A DNA stretch of 64,000 nucleotides from B69-G16 sp964501905. Its GTDB lineage: Archaea > Thermoproteota > Thermoprotei > Thermofilales > B69-G16. The notes under the pieces were generated by a model. It was not told where the DNA came from. It made no database searches and was given only the letters and a program-made list of their open reading frames with translations. Made by a program: the position numbers and the translations under genes. Positions 52,302 through 62,344 of this stretch are shown here, one piece after another; the first letter of the stretch is position 1; each line of letters starts with the position of its first letter. The stretch is from the NCBI GenBank assembly GCA_964501905.1, contig CAZCTW010000008.1, positions 1 through 64,000 on the forward strand, written 5' to 3'.

Positions 52302-52958
52302 TTAAACATACTTTTTGCAGTTATAGCAGTACCATCTTTTGTATTGGGGTATCCAGGTTAGTGGTTTACCACAGCTAGGGCAGAGGGGTGTCTGTGGAGG
52401 AGGTGGTGGAGGGGCTCTAGCTTGGGCTCTCGCTTTTTTGCAATATTCTGTTATTACTTTGGGCCAGTTTATGCCTCCGAATATTCCTTTGAAGGAGAAG
52501 GTTACTCCTCCATAGCCTCCCTCCTCTTTCCATACTATTATGACTGAGGGTCTTCCCAGTAGCGGTTTCCTGTGCATTATCTTAACTATAGAGGTTAACG
52601 GTATTTTTATTCCTCCAGGATTTTTCTCGTAGTATCTGTATACTTCAGGGAGCGATAGTTTTTTCCAGGCGAAAATTTTCCTCCCTAGTCCAAACGGGGT
52701 TTTAGCCTCTAATTTTTCGGCTATAAACCCGGTTATGAGCCCCGAGGTTACGAAGAAGAGGTTGCGATTTGTTAAAACTAGGTATCCTATCTGGTATCCT
52801 CTAGCCGTCTGTTCTCCTACAAATTTTATAAATTCTCCAATATCGAAGGATTTAGTTGATAATGTTTTATGCCAGAAGGTGGTTTCATAGGCGTAGACGT
52901 CTCCTTCTTGACAAATTATATACTCGCCTTGCATACAATAGATAACTACATCGTCCAA
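52302..52958 (-). CDS. PH/GRAM-like domain protein with Pro-rich linker and C-terminal zinc ribbon
   Basis: 218 residues, TTG start (ATG nine codons on is an alternative). Residues 1-170 look like a PH- or GRAM-like beta domain (GYLVLTNRNLFFVTSG, IKIPLTSIVKIMHRK, PSVIIVWKEEGGYGGVTFSFKG), the plan of bacterial PH domains. A PPPPPP linker follows, then CPSCGKPLTWIPQYKRWYC and YNCKKYV, a zinc ribbon. Cytoplasmic, function unknown; may bind membrane or a partner. Alone on its strand. Confidence 0.6.
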   Translation of the reverse strand: MDDVVIYCMQGEYIICQEGDVYAYETTFWHKTLSTKSFDIGEFIKFVGEQTARGYQIGYLVLTNRNLFFVTSGLITGFIAEKLEAKTPFGLGRKIFAWKKLSLPEVYRYYEKNPGGIKIPLTSIVKIMHRKPLLGRPSVIIVWKEEGGYGGVTFSFKGIFGGINWPKVITEYCKKARAQARAPPPPPPQTPLCPSCGKPLTWIPQYKRWYCYNCKKYV

Positions 52959-53125
52959 TAATATAAAATTTCTTTTAAAAAAATTAGGAAAAATAGCTAT
53001 TTTCTTTTATCCTTATGTATTTGCTTTCTCGTAAATTCTCTTATCATCCTTTCTCAGTAGCTAGGTAATAACGAATTTTACAGAATAGCACAATTTTTAA
53101 ATTCTAAAAGTGTTCTTCCTTTACT

Positions 53126-56100
53126 ATGAACAGCATATCAAGAGCCTTTCTACTACTCCTACTCATGCTCCCCGTGTACAGCGGCATGCTGACAACTTTT
53201 AAGCTGGAAAATCTCACCGTGAAGTACGGCTCGGAAAGCGCCTACCTAACGCCCTACGATTTCTTCTACAACGTAGAGGGGGTTGGGCATTACTCCTTTG
53301 TAGGTACAGGTTTCGTTCTGGAGGTTTCGGAGGGAGTTGTAAAGGCGACTTACACCCGGCAAATAAACCAGACAAACCTACGGATCAAATTCTATAGAGA
53401 ATATGAGAGAGGAAAGGCTTACCTGGAAATACTAGTCAACGGCTACAACCAGACCCATCCCCTGAGCAGGGGGAGGGGTTTTTCCGAGCTAGAATTCGCT
53501 ATACCTCCCGGAAGCTTATCCATAACCTTTAAGATATACCCAGAGGACGGCATAGGAAGCTTAAAAATATCCAGTATATTCGTCGAATTCTTCAATAAAA
53601 CAACCACCGTCAGCCACACAGCTACATGTCAGCTCAACAATCCCTACTGCAAACACATAATAGAAACGCCCGTGTTCGAGGGAGAGGGGCTTGTAGAGCT
53701 GCCCTCAAACTATAGAAACGTAACGGTAGACGGGAAATCCTCCACCAACAAAGTCTACTTTAACGCCTCCACGCCGCACACGATAATAGCGTACACGGAG
53801 AATAACCTCAATTTAAAAATAGCATCGGATGGAGTAGAGGATAGACTGTTTAAACCCGGGAGAAATATTACAATAGAAATATCTCCCCCGGAAAACGGAA
53901 GCAGCGCATTCATCCTCCTTAAGAATGGAGAAAAAATAAGAGAGGAAGAAAGCGGAAAAACCAGCTGGAGTCTCATAGGAGAGCTGGGAGAGTACGAGGC
54001 GATAATCGCGTGGAATGGTAGCCTCTACTGCGGATACCAAAGCGCAAAATTTACGGTAACGGATTTAGACATCAACTATACAATTGAAGGACAGCCTTTA
54101 ACCGGGCTGCCCCTCCGCCTACAGGTCGAAGTCCGATGGCTACACAACGGCTCGCCCGCCAGAGGAGTACTCGTCAAAGTCGGGGGAGAGGAGGTAATAG
54201 CTGAGGACGGCATAGCCGAATTCCAGCTATCCTCCACGAGTCCCGGCTCTAAAACCTACACTATAGAAGCCCATGTCGTAAACTCTTCTCTCTCAAATAC
54301 TAAAAATTTCAGCGTTAACTGGATAGGTTTCAAGGTAGACCTGGTAAACGTCGGAAATGGGACCGTGACAGGGAATAAAATCACGATATTCAACTCCTAC
54401 GTTACGAAGCTTACCTTTTCTATAGCTTTAACCAACGGAACAGTGCCAAACGGCCTAGAGGTAGTCCTGGAGGAAACCGGGGAAACCTCCACCGTAACTG
54501 ATGGAACCTTCTCCTTCACGGTTAGAAGCTTGGAAAACATAGCCTTGAGCGCTAAAATAGGAGAACATAAAGTGGAGATAGCCCGCTACGATATAACCTA
54601 CATATACCCTGTGATTAAAGTGCTTCTAGACGATTACTACTTCCAACTGGGCACAACAGCGGAATTCCAAGTCAAAATAGCCTGGATGCACAATGGAACG
54701 CCCATACCCAACGCCGTAGTTCGCATTGGAGACTACGAGACCATAGCCGGGAGCGATGGGGTGGCAAACCTCGTCTACGAGGGGGAATTAGGGGAGAATC
54801 TAGCAGTTATAGAAGCTGAGGTAGTTCTAGGAGAAGAAAAGACGACTATAACTAGGCCTTTAAAGCTGGTCTTCACTTACCTAAATCTCTCCGCGGAAAA
54901 CGCGTACATAGTAACCATGGGGGAAGAAGCCGTTATCAAAGTGAAAGTAACGTATGGGCACGACGGAAAACCAGTAAAAGAAGCCACTGTGAAGATAGGA
55001 GACGCAACGGAGCTCACGGGAGATGACGGAGTAGCACAGGTAACTCTTAGACTCCCCGAGTACGGAGAGTACACGTTCGGCGTAGAAGCCTTCAAGGGAA
55101 GACTTAAAACCCTAAAACCTTTAACCGTTAAAATCTACAGAACGGAGATAGCCTTAGAGAAGATAACGTCCGACGCCCTAGTCCTCCAGAGGGGAGGAGA
55201 ATTCCTAGTTTTGGGAGCTCCAACAACCCAGAAAACCCTTAAAGTATACTTGAAGGGCGAAGCCGACAAGCTAAAACTCGACGGACAAACCGCAGTATCT
55301 AGAAACGGAGTATTCGAGTTCAAGATAACCTTCAGCGAAGAGGTCGGGGTTAGAGAAGAAAAAGTATACGCCGTTAAGGATGGAGTTGAATACCCAATAG
55401 CGATCCTGAAGATGGCATCGGTAAAGTTGGAAATAGGCAGAGCCGAGCTCTACGACAGCAACTCGACCCACTGGACTATCCGAGTACAACTACTCTACGA
55501 ACCCCTCCACGTACCCGCCCCAAACGTCACAGTTGAAATAGGAGGAAAAACCGTAAAGACGAGCGCTAAGGGAGAGCTCCTAGCCTCTATAAGCCGACAA
55601 CCCATAGCTTCTCTAGAAGTAACCTTGGTTGAAGATCCGCTAGGATTAAAACAGATAGAGAACGGGACAATAGCACGTGTAGAGGAGATAAAGCTAACCT
55701 ACAAGCTTTCAGGTACAAACCTAAACCCAAAGATAACAGTACAGACAGAGCCTAAAATAGAAAACCTAAAAATAATATACGATGGAAAAACAGCCCTAAC
55801 AGACAACACTGGCAAAGCCGTATTAGATTACAAGCCCACGCTCACCGTCAGCTGCGACCCATCCCCGCTGGAGAACATAGAAAGGCTATACTACGCTCAG
55901 CTGCTAACGGTAAAAGCCCCCCTCTCTCTCGAGGGAAGTCTAAAAGTCTGGGAGGAAAACGGCGAGATAATAGTTAAAGCCAACATCTCATGCCCACAGC
56001 CTATAAGCGTAGAAGACCTCAAAGTAACCCTCATGCTCATAGACCCGGAAAACGGGAAAACCGTGAAAACTTACGGGGAGAAAATAGAAGCCGGGGATAA

Positions 56101-56323
56101 GCTAGCCATAGAAGAGACCTTCAAAGCCGGAAAGCCCGGCGAGTATAAAATCTCGATCTCAGCCGAAGCCGCAAACCTAAAATCCTACACCGACACCGTC
56201 AAAATAGAAGTGCATAGAAGACAGGGAATTGAAGTTTTTGTTTTTGTCCTAGCACTAGCGTCTATAGCCATAGTGCTGTACTTGTTTCTAAAGAGGGAAA
56301 AAGGAGAAGAGATTGAGTTCTAA
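53126..56323 (+). CDS. Large surface protein with Ig-like repeats and C-terminal membrane helix
   Basis: 1065 residues: signal peptide (ISRAFLLLLLMLPVYSG), a beta domain with many N-x-S/T sites, about five Ig-like repeats of the carboxypeptidase-regulatory type, several with the phrase WLHNGSP or WMHNGTP followed by VKVGGEEVIAEDGIAEF or VRIGDYETIAGSDGVA. A last membrane helix (EVFVFVLALASIAIVLYLFL) is followed by a short charged end. Each repeat has the consensus H-N/D-G-x-P, V-x-I-G, D-G-V-A. It is a cell-envelope protein, perhaps linked to the protease next to it. No enzyme motif. 60 bases separate the two genes. Confidence 0.65.
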   Translation: MNSISRAFLLLLLMLPVYSGMLTTFKLENLTVKYGSESAYLTPYDFFYNVEGVGHYSFVGTGFVLEVSEGVVKATYTRQINQTNLRIKFYREYERGKAYLEILVNGYNQTHPLSRGRGFSELEFAIPPGSLSITFKIYPEDGIGSLKISSIFVEFFNKTTTVSHTATCQLNNPYCKHIIETPVFEGEGLVELPSNYRNVTVDGKSSTNKVYFNASTPHTIIAYTENNLNLKIASDGVEDRLFKPGRNITIEISPPENGSSAFILLKNGEKIREEESGKTSWSLIGELGEYEAIIAWNGSLYCGYQSAKFTVTDLDINYTIEGQPLTGLPLRLQVEVRWLHNGSPARGVLVKVGGEEVIAEDGIAEFQLSSTSPGSKTYTIEAHVVNSSLSNTKNFSVNWIGFKVDLVNVGNGTVTGNKITIFNSYVTKLTFSIALTNGTVPNGLEVVLEETGETSTVTDGTFSFTVRSLENIALSAKIGEHKVEIARYDITYIYPVIKVLLDDYYFQLGTTAEFQVKIAWMHNGTPIPNAVVRIGDYETIAGSDGVANLVYEGELGENLAVIEAEVVLGEEKTTITRPLKLVFTYLNLSAENAYIVTMGEEAVIKVKVTYGHDGKPVKEATVKIGDATELTGDDGVAQVTLRLPEYGEYTFGVEAFKGRLKTLKPLTVKIYRTEIALEKITSDALVLQRGGEFLVLGAPTTQKTLKVYLKGEADKLKLDGQTAVSRNGVFEFKITFSEEVGVREEKVYAVKDGVEYPIAILKMASVKLEIGRAELYDSNSTHWTIRVQLLYEPLHVPAPNVTVEIGGKTVKTSAKGELLASISRQPIASLEVTLVEDPLGLKQIENGTIARVEEIKLTYKLSGTNLNPKITVQTEPKIENLKIIYDGKTALTDNTGKAVLDYKPTLTVSCDPSPLENIERLYYAQLLTVKAPLSLEGSLKVWEENGEIIVKANISCPQPISVEDLKVTLMLIDPENGKTVKTYGEKIEAGDKLAIEETFKAGKPGEYKISISAEAANLKSYTDTVKIEVHRRQGIEVFVFVLALASIAIVLYLFLKREKGEEIEF

Positions 56324-56383
56324 AAATTAGAACTCGAAAACTATAATATCTATAAATGTCACTTTTTTGCTCGGGATTTAAAT

Positions 56384-59300
56384 ATGAAAACGAAACAATT
56401 AGCAACATTATTAGTAGCTCTTGTTATAGCGCTAACCATATGTGCCTACACTCCAGTTCCAGCCCCAGCTAACCCGCAATCTCGTAGGAGGCCGATGGCC
56501 GAGGTTAGGAGGAAAGCTTTTATAGACCCCGCTCTGTTATCGGGGGACCCGGACCAGCCTCGGCTAGCCATACTAATGGTCAGGAGCGACTTTGACTATT
56601 CAAGGCTGCTACCATACACGAAAATAGCTAGAGGAACGCCCTCTATCGCAGGCTTCAAGCTAATTAGAGTCCTAATCAAGCCCAAAGACGTCCACGAAAT
56701 AGCCGAGCTAGACGGAGTAATAGCGATAAAGGCAGACCAGAAAATACCATACGAAGACCCAAAACGCCTTATCGACCCCGAAGTAACGAAAAGCAAGGCC
56801 GAGCCAACCCTATGGTGGGCAGTCGACATAATAGGCGCCTCTCAGGTCTGGATCGACTACGGCTACGACGGTTCCGGAGTTAGAATAGCCATAATAGACA
56901 CGGGCGTAGACTTCGGACACCCCGACCTAGCCCCGGCACAAGCTAGAAACGCAACCGGCTACCCGCTACACTTCGACGCGGACGCCGCAGGATTAATAAA
57001 CACAACCCACACGTACACCGACACGGATGCTGATGACCTGCTAGAGCCTCCTGATGAAGGACCGGAGATAGTATGCGTGTACGATCCCTCCGGCGATATC
57101 CTGCACGTAAACATGACCGAGTTTTTAAATCAGCTCGGCGCAACGGGAATAAGTATATCTGAGATAGTTGATAACGGCTACAGTTCACAAAGCGGCGACT
57201 ACCACGTAGGTATACTCCTCTGGGATGGCAGCTATTACGGCTACTCGACTTTCGGAGGACAATACATTGTAGTATTCGTAGATAACGGGACCGCGGGCAG
57301 GTATGAGGCGGTATTCATAGACTTAAACAACGACAGCAAGATAGAGTGGGGTAAGGAAGGCCCATTCGACTGGGGCCACAACAACGCTGTAGCGGCTGAT
57401 TTCGATGAGGATGGGAGTCTCGATATTTCCCTCGGAGCTCTAGGAGGCTACCTGCTAGACTTCTGGTTTGTAGCCGGCTACTGGGATTCAGACCTAGCCG
57501 GGACAATCCTAGAATGGGACTACGAGGGACGCTACGTAATAATACAATACGATTACGTAGGCCATGGAACCCAGTGCGCCTCCGCCGCCGCCGGAAGAGG
57601 AACGTACACGGGCCTCATAGGTATTGCCCCCGGCGCCGAGGTAATGGGCATAAAAGCCCTCTATATAGGCGATATAATCGAAGCCGAATTGTGGGCCGCC
57701 GGCTTTGACTTCACGCCCTTAGGATATTATGGCTATATACCGATGTACGGATGGGTTAGCTACGGGGAATGGACCTACAGTGGCGAGCACAAAGCGGATA
57801 TAATAAGCAATAGCTGGGGAATGTCGACGTGGGCCTATTATAGCTGGTGGGACTGGTGGTACTGGTATGATGTGTTGAGCGTACTGCAGGACGCCCTAAT
57901 GCTGCCGGGCATGTTCGACGACGGTTATCCCGGCACGCTAATAGTCCACGCCGCCGGGAACGGAGGGCCGGGATACGGAACGGTAACCGAGCCAGGCTAC
58001 TCAATACTGACGCTAACCGTCGGAGCCTCCACCTCATTCCACTACCTCTGGATGTTTGGGTATCCCGAGGGCTATGACGGCGCGATAGTCTACTTCTCGG
58101 CTAGGGGGCCGACGCCTTTAGGCTTCTCCAAACCCGACGTCGTCAACATAGGAGAGTGGGCTATGACGGCGGCGCCTATAGGAATAGACTATGATTTCTT
58201 CGCTGGCACCAGCCTGGCTACCCCCTTGACGGCTGGAGCCGCGGCTATCGTAGTACAAGCCTTTGAGGACATTTACGGCCCGGACTGGGTTCCTCTAGTT
58301 ATTAAAAATGTGTTGATGAACTCGGCGGACGACCTTAAAGAGGAACCCTTCAGCCAGGGCGCCGGTAGGGTAAACGTCTACAAAGCGGTGAAGCTACTTT
58401 CAGGAGAGGGGGGAGCCTACGTAGTCAGTGAGTATAGCTGGGAAAACGCCTTAGAAGCAATAGAGGAAGCTTGGGCGGCAGCCCTAGACCAACTTGGTTT
58501 GAATCTAGGTTTGTCAGGCTCTATACCCAGCGCGGACTATGTTTTCAGTGCTGGTGGTTTGGGCAGCTGGTATGGAGGCATGCTGAAGGCGGGCGAGAGG
58601 AAGAGCGGATTGATATACGTAGAGAATCCCTCAGCTACGACGACTAAAACTTACAGGGTTAGAGTGTTCACCTATAAGCTTTCAAGAGCGGCGGAGTTCA
58701 GGGCGGAAGTACAGCCGTCTACGGACGATGTAGAGCGTACATTCTTCGTCCTGCCCAGGTTTATACCCGATAGGAGGGTAGTTATCACAGTTAGCCACGA
58801 CATATCCAGTTTCTACGATGGAAACCGGTTCCTCCTCTTCCTATACGACTGGATAGACTACGACGGGGACGGCGAAGTAGACTTCCCCGACGAAGTCCAC
58901 AGAATAGTAGACGACCAGTGTGAAGGAAACGTCCACATGGTAACCGTAGACAGCTCGCTAATCAAGGGTAAGCCATTGCTCGTATTCAGGAGATACAACT
59001 ATATGGGCTCGGACGTTATAAGGGTTGGTATAAGGGTTGAAGAGTGGGAGGAGTATACTCCGCCGTGGCTTAGAATATCCTCGAATGCTCTGACTATAGG
59101 CCCTGATGACGCAGAAGAGGTTGAAATCACGGCTATCGCGTTGCCTGGTATGGTTGGGCCGTATGAAGCGTTTATCGAGGTAGTGGATGTGGATACTGGC
59201 TTTAGGACGCTGATGCCCGCGTCTTTCGTCGTCGTGCCGCACGTGAGGTATGAGAGGACGAAGCTCCCCTACATTATCCACGCGAGCGCTTACTCGAGGA

Positions 59301-60082
59301 TGATGCCGTACGACGTGTTCAGGGTTAGGGGCTTATACGACTGGGGATGGCGCTACGAGACCGGAGATTGGCGCTTGTTAAGCTTCTCGGTTGAAGACCC
59401 TGACGACCATATAGTAGCTATAAAGGCCACGATCGACTGGGTATCCAAAAAGACTGACATAAACCTCTACGCCTTGGGCGGCCACGGAATTATATGGGAT
59501 ATGGGAGGCCTAGGCTATGCAGGATATGGAATATATAATTGGGAAACTAGGACCGGAACCAGCTCGGAGTATGTCTGGATATGGGATGGAGGCGGCTACG
59601 AGCTATGGTTATGGGATTGGTCGTACTACTACTGGACTGTTACGGCTAGGAAGCGCGCCATACTATTACACAACGTGCTGTTAGGCGCTAATATGCCGAG
59701 CCCAGATTCGCACTATGGCATACTCGAGCCATACACGGTGAGGCTCGACTTCTACAAGACCTACTTTAGCGGAGGCTACGACGAGATATACGCTCCGAGG
59801 TTCGTCGAAGTTTACGCGGATCCCGGGCAAGTAGTTATCATAGAGTTGACCTTCGAGTCTAGCGAGCCCATAGAAGTGACGCTAAACCCGGCTTCGTATG
59901 ATGATTTACCGCCAGCTAACTTGCCGATGACGTTTACCGTGGATGGAAAAGTCACTGTCCCGATAGAAATAGAAGTGCCCGACGATACTCTGCCAGGTAC
60001 TTACTGGGCGGACGTCGAGGTACAGCTAGGCGATATGCCCTACTCGTTCTACTGCTGGATAGGCGTAACCATCGGCGACTAG
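56384..60082 (+). CDS. Very large secreted subtilisin-like serine protease (S8)
   Basis: 1232 residues: signal peptide (LATLLVALVIALTICAYTPVPAPA), an inhibitor I9-like prodomain (about 55-125), then the protease. Asp in IAIIDTGVDFGHPDLAP (near 171), His in YVGHGTQCASAAAGRG (near 393), Asn/oxyanion region NSWGM and HAAGNGGPG, Ser in FAGTSLATPLTAGAA (near 609). Between Asp and His lies a 200-residue insertion with calcium-type loops (DLNNDSKIEWG, DFDEDGSLDIS), as in pyrolysin-type archaeal proteases. The C-terminal 500 residues are beta-rich and full of Trp/Tyr without a membrane helix. Surface proteolysis is the role. The catalytic set is intact. Confidence 0.92.
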   Translation: MKTKQLATLLVALVIALTICAYTPVPAPANPQSRRRPMAEVRRKAFIDPALLSGDPDQPRLAILMVRSDFDYSRLLPYTKIARGTPSIAGFKLIRVLIKPKDVHEIAELDGVIAIKADQKIPYEDPKRLIDPEVTKSKAEPTLWWAVDIIGASQVWIDYGYDGSGVRIAIIDTGVDFGHPDLAPAQARNATGYPLHFDADAAGLINTTHTYTDTDADDLLEPPDEGPEIVCVYDPSGDILHVNMTEFLNQLGATGISISEIVDNGYSSQSGDYHVGILLWDGSYYGYSTFGGQYIVVFVDNGTAGRYEAVFIDLNNDSKIEWGKEGPFDWGHNNAVAADFDEDGSLDISLGALGGYLLDFWFVAGYWDSDLAGTILEWDYEGRYVIIQYDYVGHGTQCASAAAGRGTYTGLIGIAPGAEVMGIKALYIGDIIEAELWAAGFDFTPLGYYGYIPMYGWVSYGEWTYSGEHKADIISNSWGMSTWAYYSWWDWWYWYDVLSVLQDALMLPGMFDDGYPGTLIVHAAGNGGPGYGTVTEPGYSILTLTVGASTSFHYLWMFGYPEGYDGAIVYFSARGPTPLGFSKPDVVNIGEWAMTAAPIGIDYDFFAGTSLATPLTAGAAAIVVQAFEDIYGPDWVPLVIKNVLMNSADDLKEEPFSQGAGRVNVYKAVKLLSGEGGAYVVSEYSWENALEAIEEAWAAALDQLGLNLGLSGSIPSADYVFSAGGLGSWYGGMLKAGERKSGLIYVENPSATTTKTYRVRVFTYKLSRAAEFRAEVQPSTDDVERTFFVLPRFIPDRRVVITVSHDISSFYDGNRFLLFLYDWIDYDGDGEVDFPDEVHRIVDDQCEGNVHMVTVDSSLIKGKPLLVFRRYNYMGSDVIRVGIRVEEWEEYTPPWLRISSNALTIGPDDAEEVEITAIALPGMVGPYEAFIEVVDVDTGFRTLMPASFVVVPHVRYERTKLPYIIHASAYSRMMPYDVFRVRGLYDWGWRYETGDWRLLSFSVEDPDDHIVAIKATIDWVSKKTDINLYALGGHGIIWDMGGLGYAGYGIYNWETRTGTSSEYVWIWDGGGYELWLWDWSYYYWTVTARKRAILLHNVLLGANMPSPDSHYGILEPYTVRLDFYKTYFSGGYDEIYAPRFVEVYADPGQVVIIELTFESSEPIEVTLNPASYDDLPPANLPMTFTVDGKVTVPIEIEVPDDTLPGTYWADVEVQLGDMPYSFYCWIGVTIGD

Positions 60083-60090
60083 ATTTAAAA

Positions 60091-60110
60091 TTTTAATATT
60101 TTTGTTTTTA
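60091..60110 (+). terminator. T-rich stretch after the subtilase gene
   Basis: TTTTAATATTTTTGTTTTTA follows the stop by about 10 bases. Archaeal transcription often ends at such U-runs without a hairpin. Evidence is composition only. Confidence 0.4.
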
Positions 60111-60250
60111 TATGATTCTGCCTAATAGTCTTCTCGGCATGTATAGCCCGGCGTAGTAGGGGAGAACGTATGAGAAGATGAAGTTGTGCTCGCTGAGTTT
60201 TGGAATGTTTGCAGGTTGAGGATTAGGGATGAGCTGGATAGTTTATTTTT

Positions 60251-60367
60251 ATGCTTAAGCTAGATGAGCTCGTTGGGGTTTATAGGGTTTTGGATTCGCC
60301 GAATTTAAGATATGTTATGGTCGGCGTTATAGCCGTATTCTTTGTGAGTGGTAGGGCTATCCGATAA
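60251..60367 (+). CDS. Very small single-helix frame
   Basis: ATG 60251, 38 residues: LKLDELVGVYRVLDSPNLR, then VMVGVIAVFFVSG. A TTTATTTTTATG context precedes. It could be a small membrane peptide or a chance frame. Nothing similar was recognised; the surrounding 60111-60400 holds no other gene. Confidence 0.25.
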   Translation: MLKLDELVGVYRVLDSPNLRYVMVGVIAVFFVSGRAIR

Positions 60368-60409
60368 TAAGCATAAAAATTTAAAGTTGCTATTTTGCTA
60401 TTCTCTCTT

Positions 60410-61534
60410 ATGGATCGCTTCCATCTTATAGCTAGGGAGCCCGTGGAGGAGGTTTTGACCGAGGAGAGGCTTAGAAAGTACTTGGATGAGGGGGTAAGGC
60501 TTAGGCATTATATAGGGTTTGAGATTTCCGGCTTAGTGCACTTGGGGACCGGGCTTATATGCATGCAGAAGGTAGCTGATTTCCAGAAGGCGGGCGTGGA
60601 GACTACTATTTTCCTAGCGGACTACCACTCTTGGATAAACCGTAAGCTTGGAGGGGATTTGAGCACTATAAGGAGGGTCGCGGGCGGCTATTTTAAGGAA
60701 GCCTTGAAATACTCGCTGAAAATCGCCGGGGGAGACCCCGAGAAAGTAAAGTTCATTATGGGCTCGGAGCTCTACGAGAAAGCAGGGTTGGACTACTGGA
60801 GCAACGTAATCAAAGTCTCTATGAGGACTACCCTCTCGAGGGTTAGGAGGTCGGTGACTATAATGGGGAGGAAGATGGAGGAGGCTTTAACCTTCGCCCA
60901 GCTCCTATACATACCCATGCAAGTAGCCGATATCTTCACGCTCGGCGTAAACCTCGCGCAGGGAGGGACCGACCAGAGGAAAGCCCACGTGATAGCCTTG
61001 GAGGTTGGGGAGAAGGAGTTCGGCTACAAGCCCGTAGCCGTGCACCACCACTTGCTGGTGGGGATGCAGATGACCGAGGAGGCGCGGAGGAAAATGCTAG
61101 AAGCTAAAAAGACGGGGAACAGGGAGCTCTTCGAGGAGGGGGTGATAGACGTTAAAATGTCTAAGTCTAAGCCCCTGGGCGCTATCTTCATACACGACTC
61201 CGTAGAGGAGATTAAGAGTAAAATTAGGAAAGCTCTCTGCCCCATGGGAGAGATAGAGCTAAACCCGGTCCTCGAGATAGCCAAGTATATAGTCTTCAGA
61301 GATAGGAGGGAGCCGTTTGAAATCGTAAATAAAAAGACGGGAGAGAGGTTGATCTTCGAGAAGTACGAGGAGCTTGAGGAAGCCTATGCGGAGAAGAGGG
61401 TACACCCCCTAGACTTGAAAATCTCAGTTGCGGAGGAGTTGGCTAGGATACTAGAGCCCGCGAGGAAGTACTTCTTAGAGGGGGCGGGGAGGAAGTACTT
61501 GGAGGAGATGATGGAGATTAAGCTTACTAGGTGA
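60410..61534 (+). CDS. tyrS: Tyrosyl-tRNA synthetase, archaeal type
   Basis: From ATG 60410, 374 residues; a TTG at 60395 would add five. Class I signatures: FEISGLVHLGTG (HIGH-type), the Tyr-site VADIFTLGVNLAQGGTDQRKAH, and DVKMSKSKP (KMSKS near 249). LYIPMQVADIF is typical of archaeal TyrRS. It charges tRNA-Tyr with tyrosine. Box A AAAAATTTAAAG near 60375. The glycerophosphodiesterase gene overlaps its stop by four bases. Confidence 0.95.
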   Translation: MDRFHLIAREPVEEVLTEERLRKYLDEGVRLRHYIGFEISGLVHLGTGLICMQKVADFQKAGVETTIFLADYHSWINRKLGGDLSTIRRVAGGYFKEALKYSLKIAGGDPEKVKFIMGSELYEKAGLDYWSNVIKVSMRTTLSRVRRSVTIMGRKMEEALTFAQLLYIPMQVADIFTLGVNLAQGGTDQRKAHVIALEVGEKEFGYKPVAVHHHLLVGMQMTEEARRKMLEAKKTGNRELFEEGVIDVKMSKSKPLGAIFIHDSVEEIKSKIRKALCPMGEIELNPVLEIAKYIVFRDRREPFEIVNKKTGERLIFEKYEELEEAYAEKRVHPLDLKISVAEELARILEPARKYFLEGAGRKYLEEMMEIKLTR

Positions 61535-62289
61535 GCTTAAATACCCCGCTAGCTTTATTTACGCGGTGGCGCGGTTTGCCTATTCTGGAGGAGCTTAAGG
61601 AAAGGTTTTTTATCGTAGGCCACCGCGGGGCTAAGGGGTTAGAGCCGGAGAATACCTTAAAATCCGTTAGGCGGGCTCTCGAGCTCGGCGTAGACGCCGT
61701 AGAGGTTGATGTCAGAGTTTCCGGAGACGGCTACCCCGTAGTTATACACGATGAAACAGTCGACCGGACTACGGACGGCTCGGGGCTCGTGGCTGAGATG
61801 AGCTTGGAGGAGCTGAGGCGCCTAGACGCCGGAGGGGGAGAGAAAATCCCCCTATTCGAGGAGGTGCTTAGGGAAGTCCATGGGAAAGCTGTTCTCTTCG
61901 TCGAGTTTAAAGTATTAGAGGCCGTAACCCCCGTCCTGGAGAAGGTAGAGGAGATGAAAGCCTGGAAATCCATACTCTTCATATCCTTCCACCCAGACCA
62001 TCTCCTAAAGGTAAAGGAGTACAGGAGGGACGCCTATATCGGACTGATATACTCGCAGCCCTCCGACGGGATAGTTCTAGCCAAGAAAATCGGAGCCGTA
62101 GCTGTTCTCCCCCAGTACAGGCTCGCCACGGAGAAAGCCGTGGCTTTCGCTAAGAGGCTTAAGCTCATGGTCGTACCTTGGGTTGTAAACGACCTAGAGA
62201 CTGGCCTGAAATTGAAATCCTATGGAGTAAATGGGTTAGCCACCGATAGACCTGATATTCTCCTAAAGCTTAGAGAGTATTCCGGGTAA
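61531..62289 (+). CDS. Glycerophosphodiester phosphodiesterase
   Basis: 252 residues, GTG start overlapping the tyrS stop (GTGA). GHRGAKGLEPENTLKSVRRA supplies His and Arg, DAVEVDVRVSGDGYPVVIHD the metal site (E-x-D, then HD), and VEFKVLEAV the last Glu and Lys. WVVNDLETGLKLKSYGVNGLATDRP is the usual barrel end. It should hydrolyse glycerophosphodiesters, releasing glycerol phosphate. In archaea it may act on lipid head-group products. No signal peptide. Confidence 0.93.
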   Translation: MSLNTPLALFTRWRGLPILEELKERFFIVGHRGAKGLEPENTLKSVRRALELGVDAVEVDVRVSGDGYPVVIHDETVDRTTDGSGLVAEMSLEELRRLDAGGGEKIPLFEEVLREVHGKAVLFVEFKVLEAVTPVLEKVEEMKAWKSILFISFHPDHLLKVKEYRRDAYIGLIYSQPSDGIVLAKKIGAVAVLPQYRLATEKAVAFAKRLKLMVVPWVVNDLETGLKLKSYGVNGLATDRPDILLKLREYSG

Positions 62290-62344
62290 AGATGCCAAAT
62301 GTTATTATATGCTGTTTAGCGGATCCAAAACTGCAGGTGATGCC

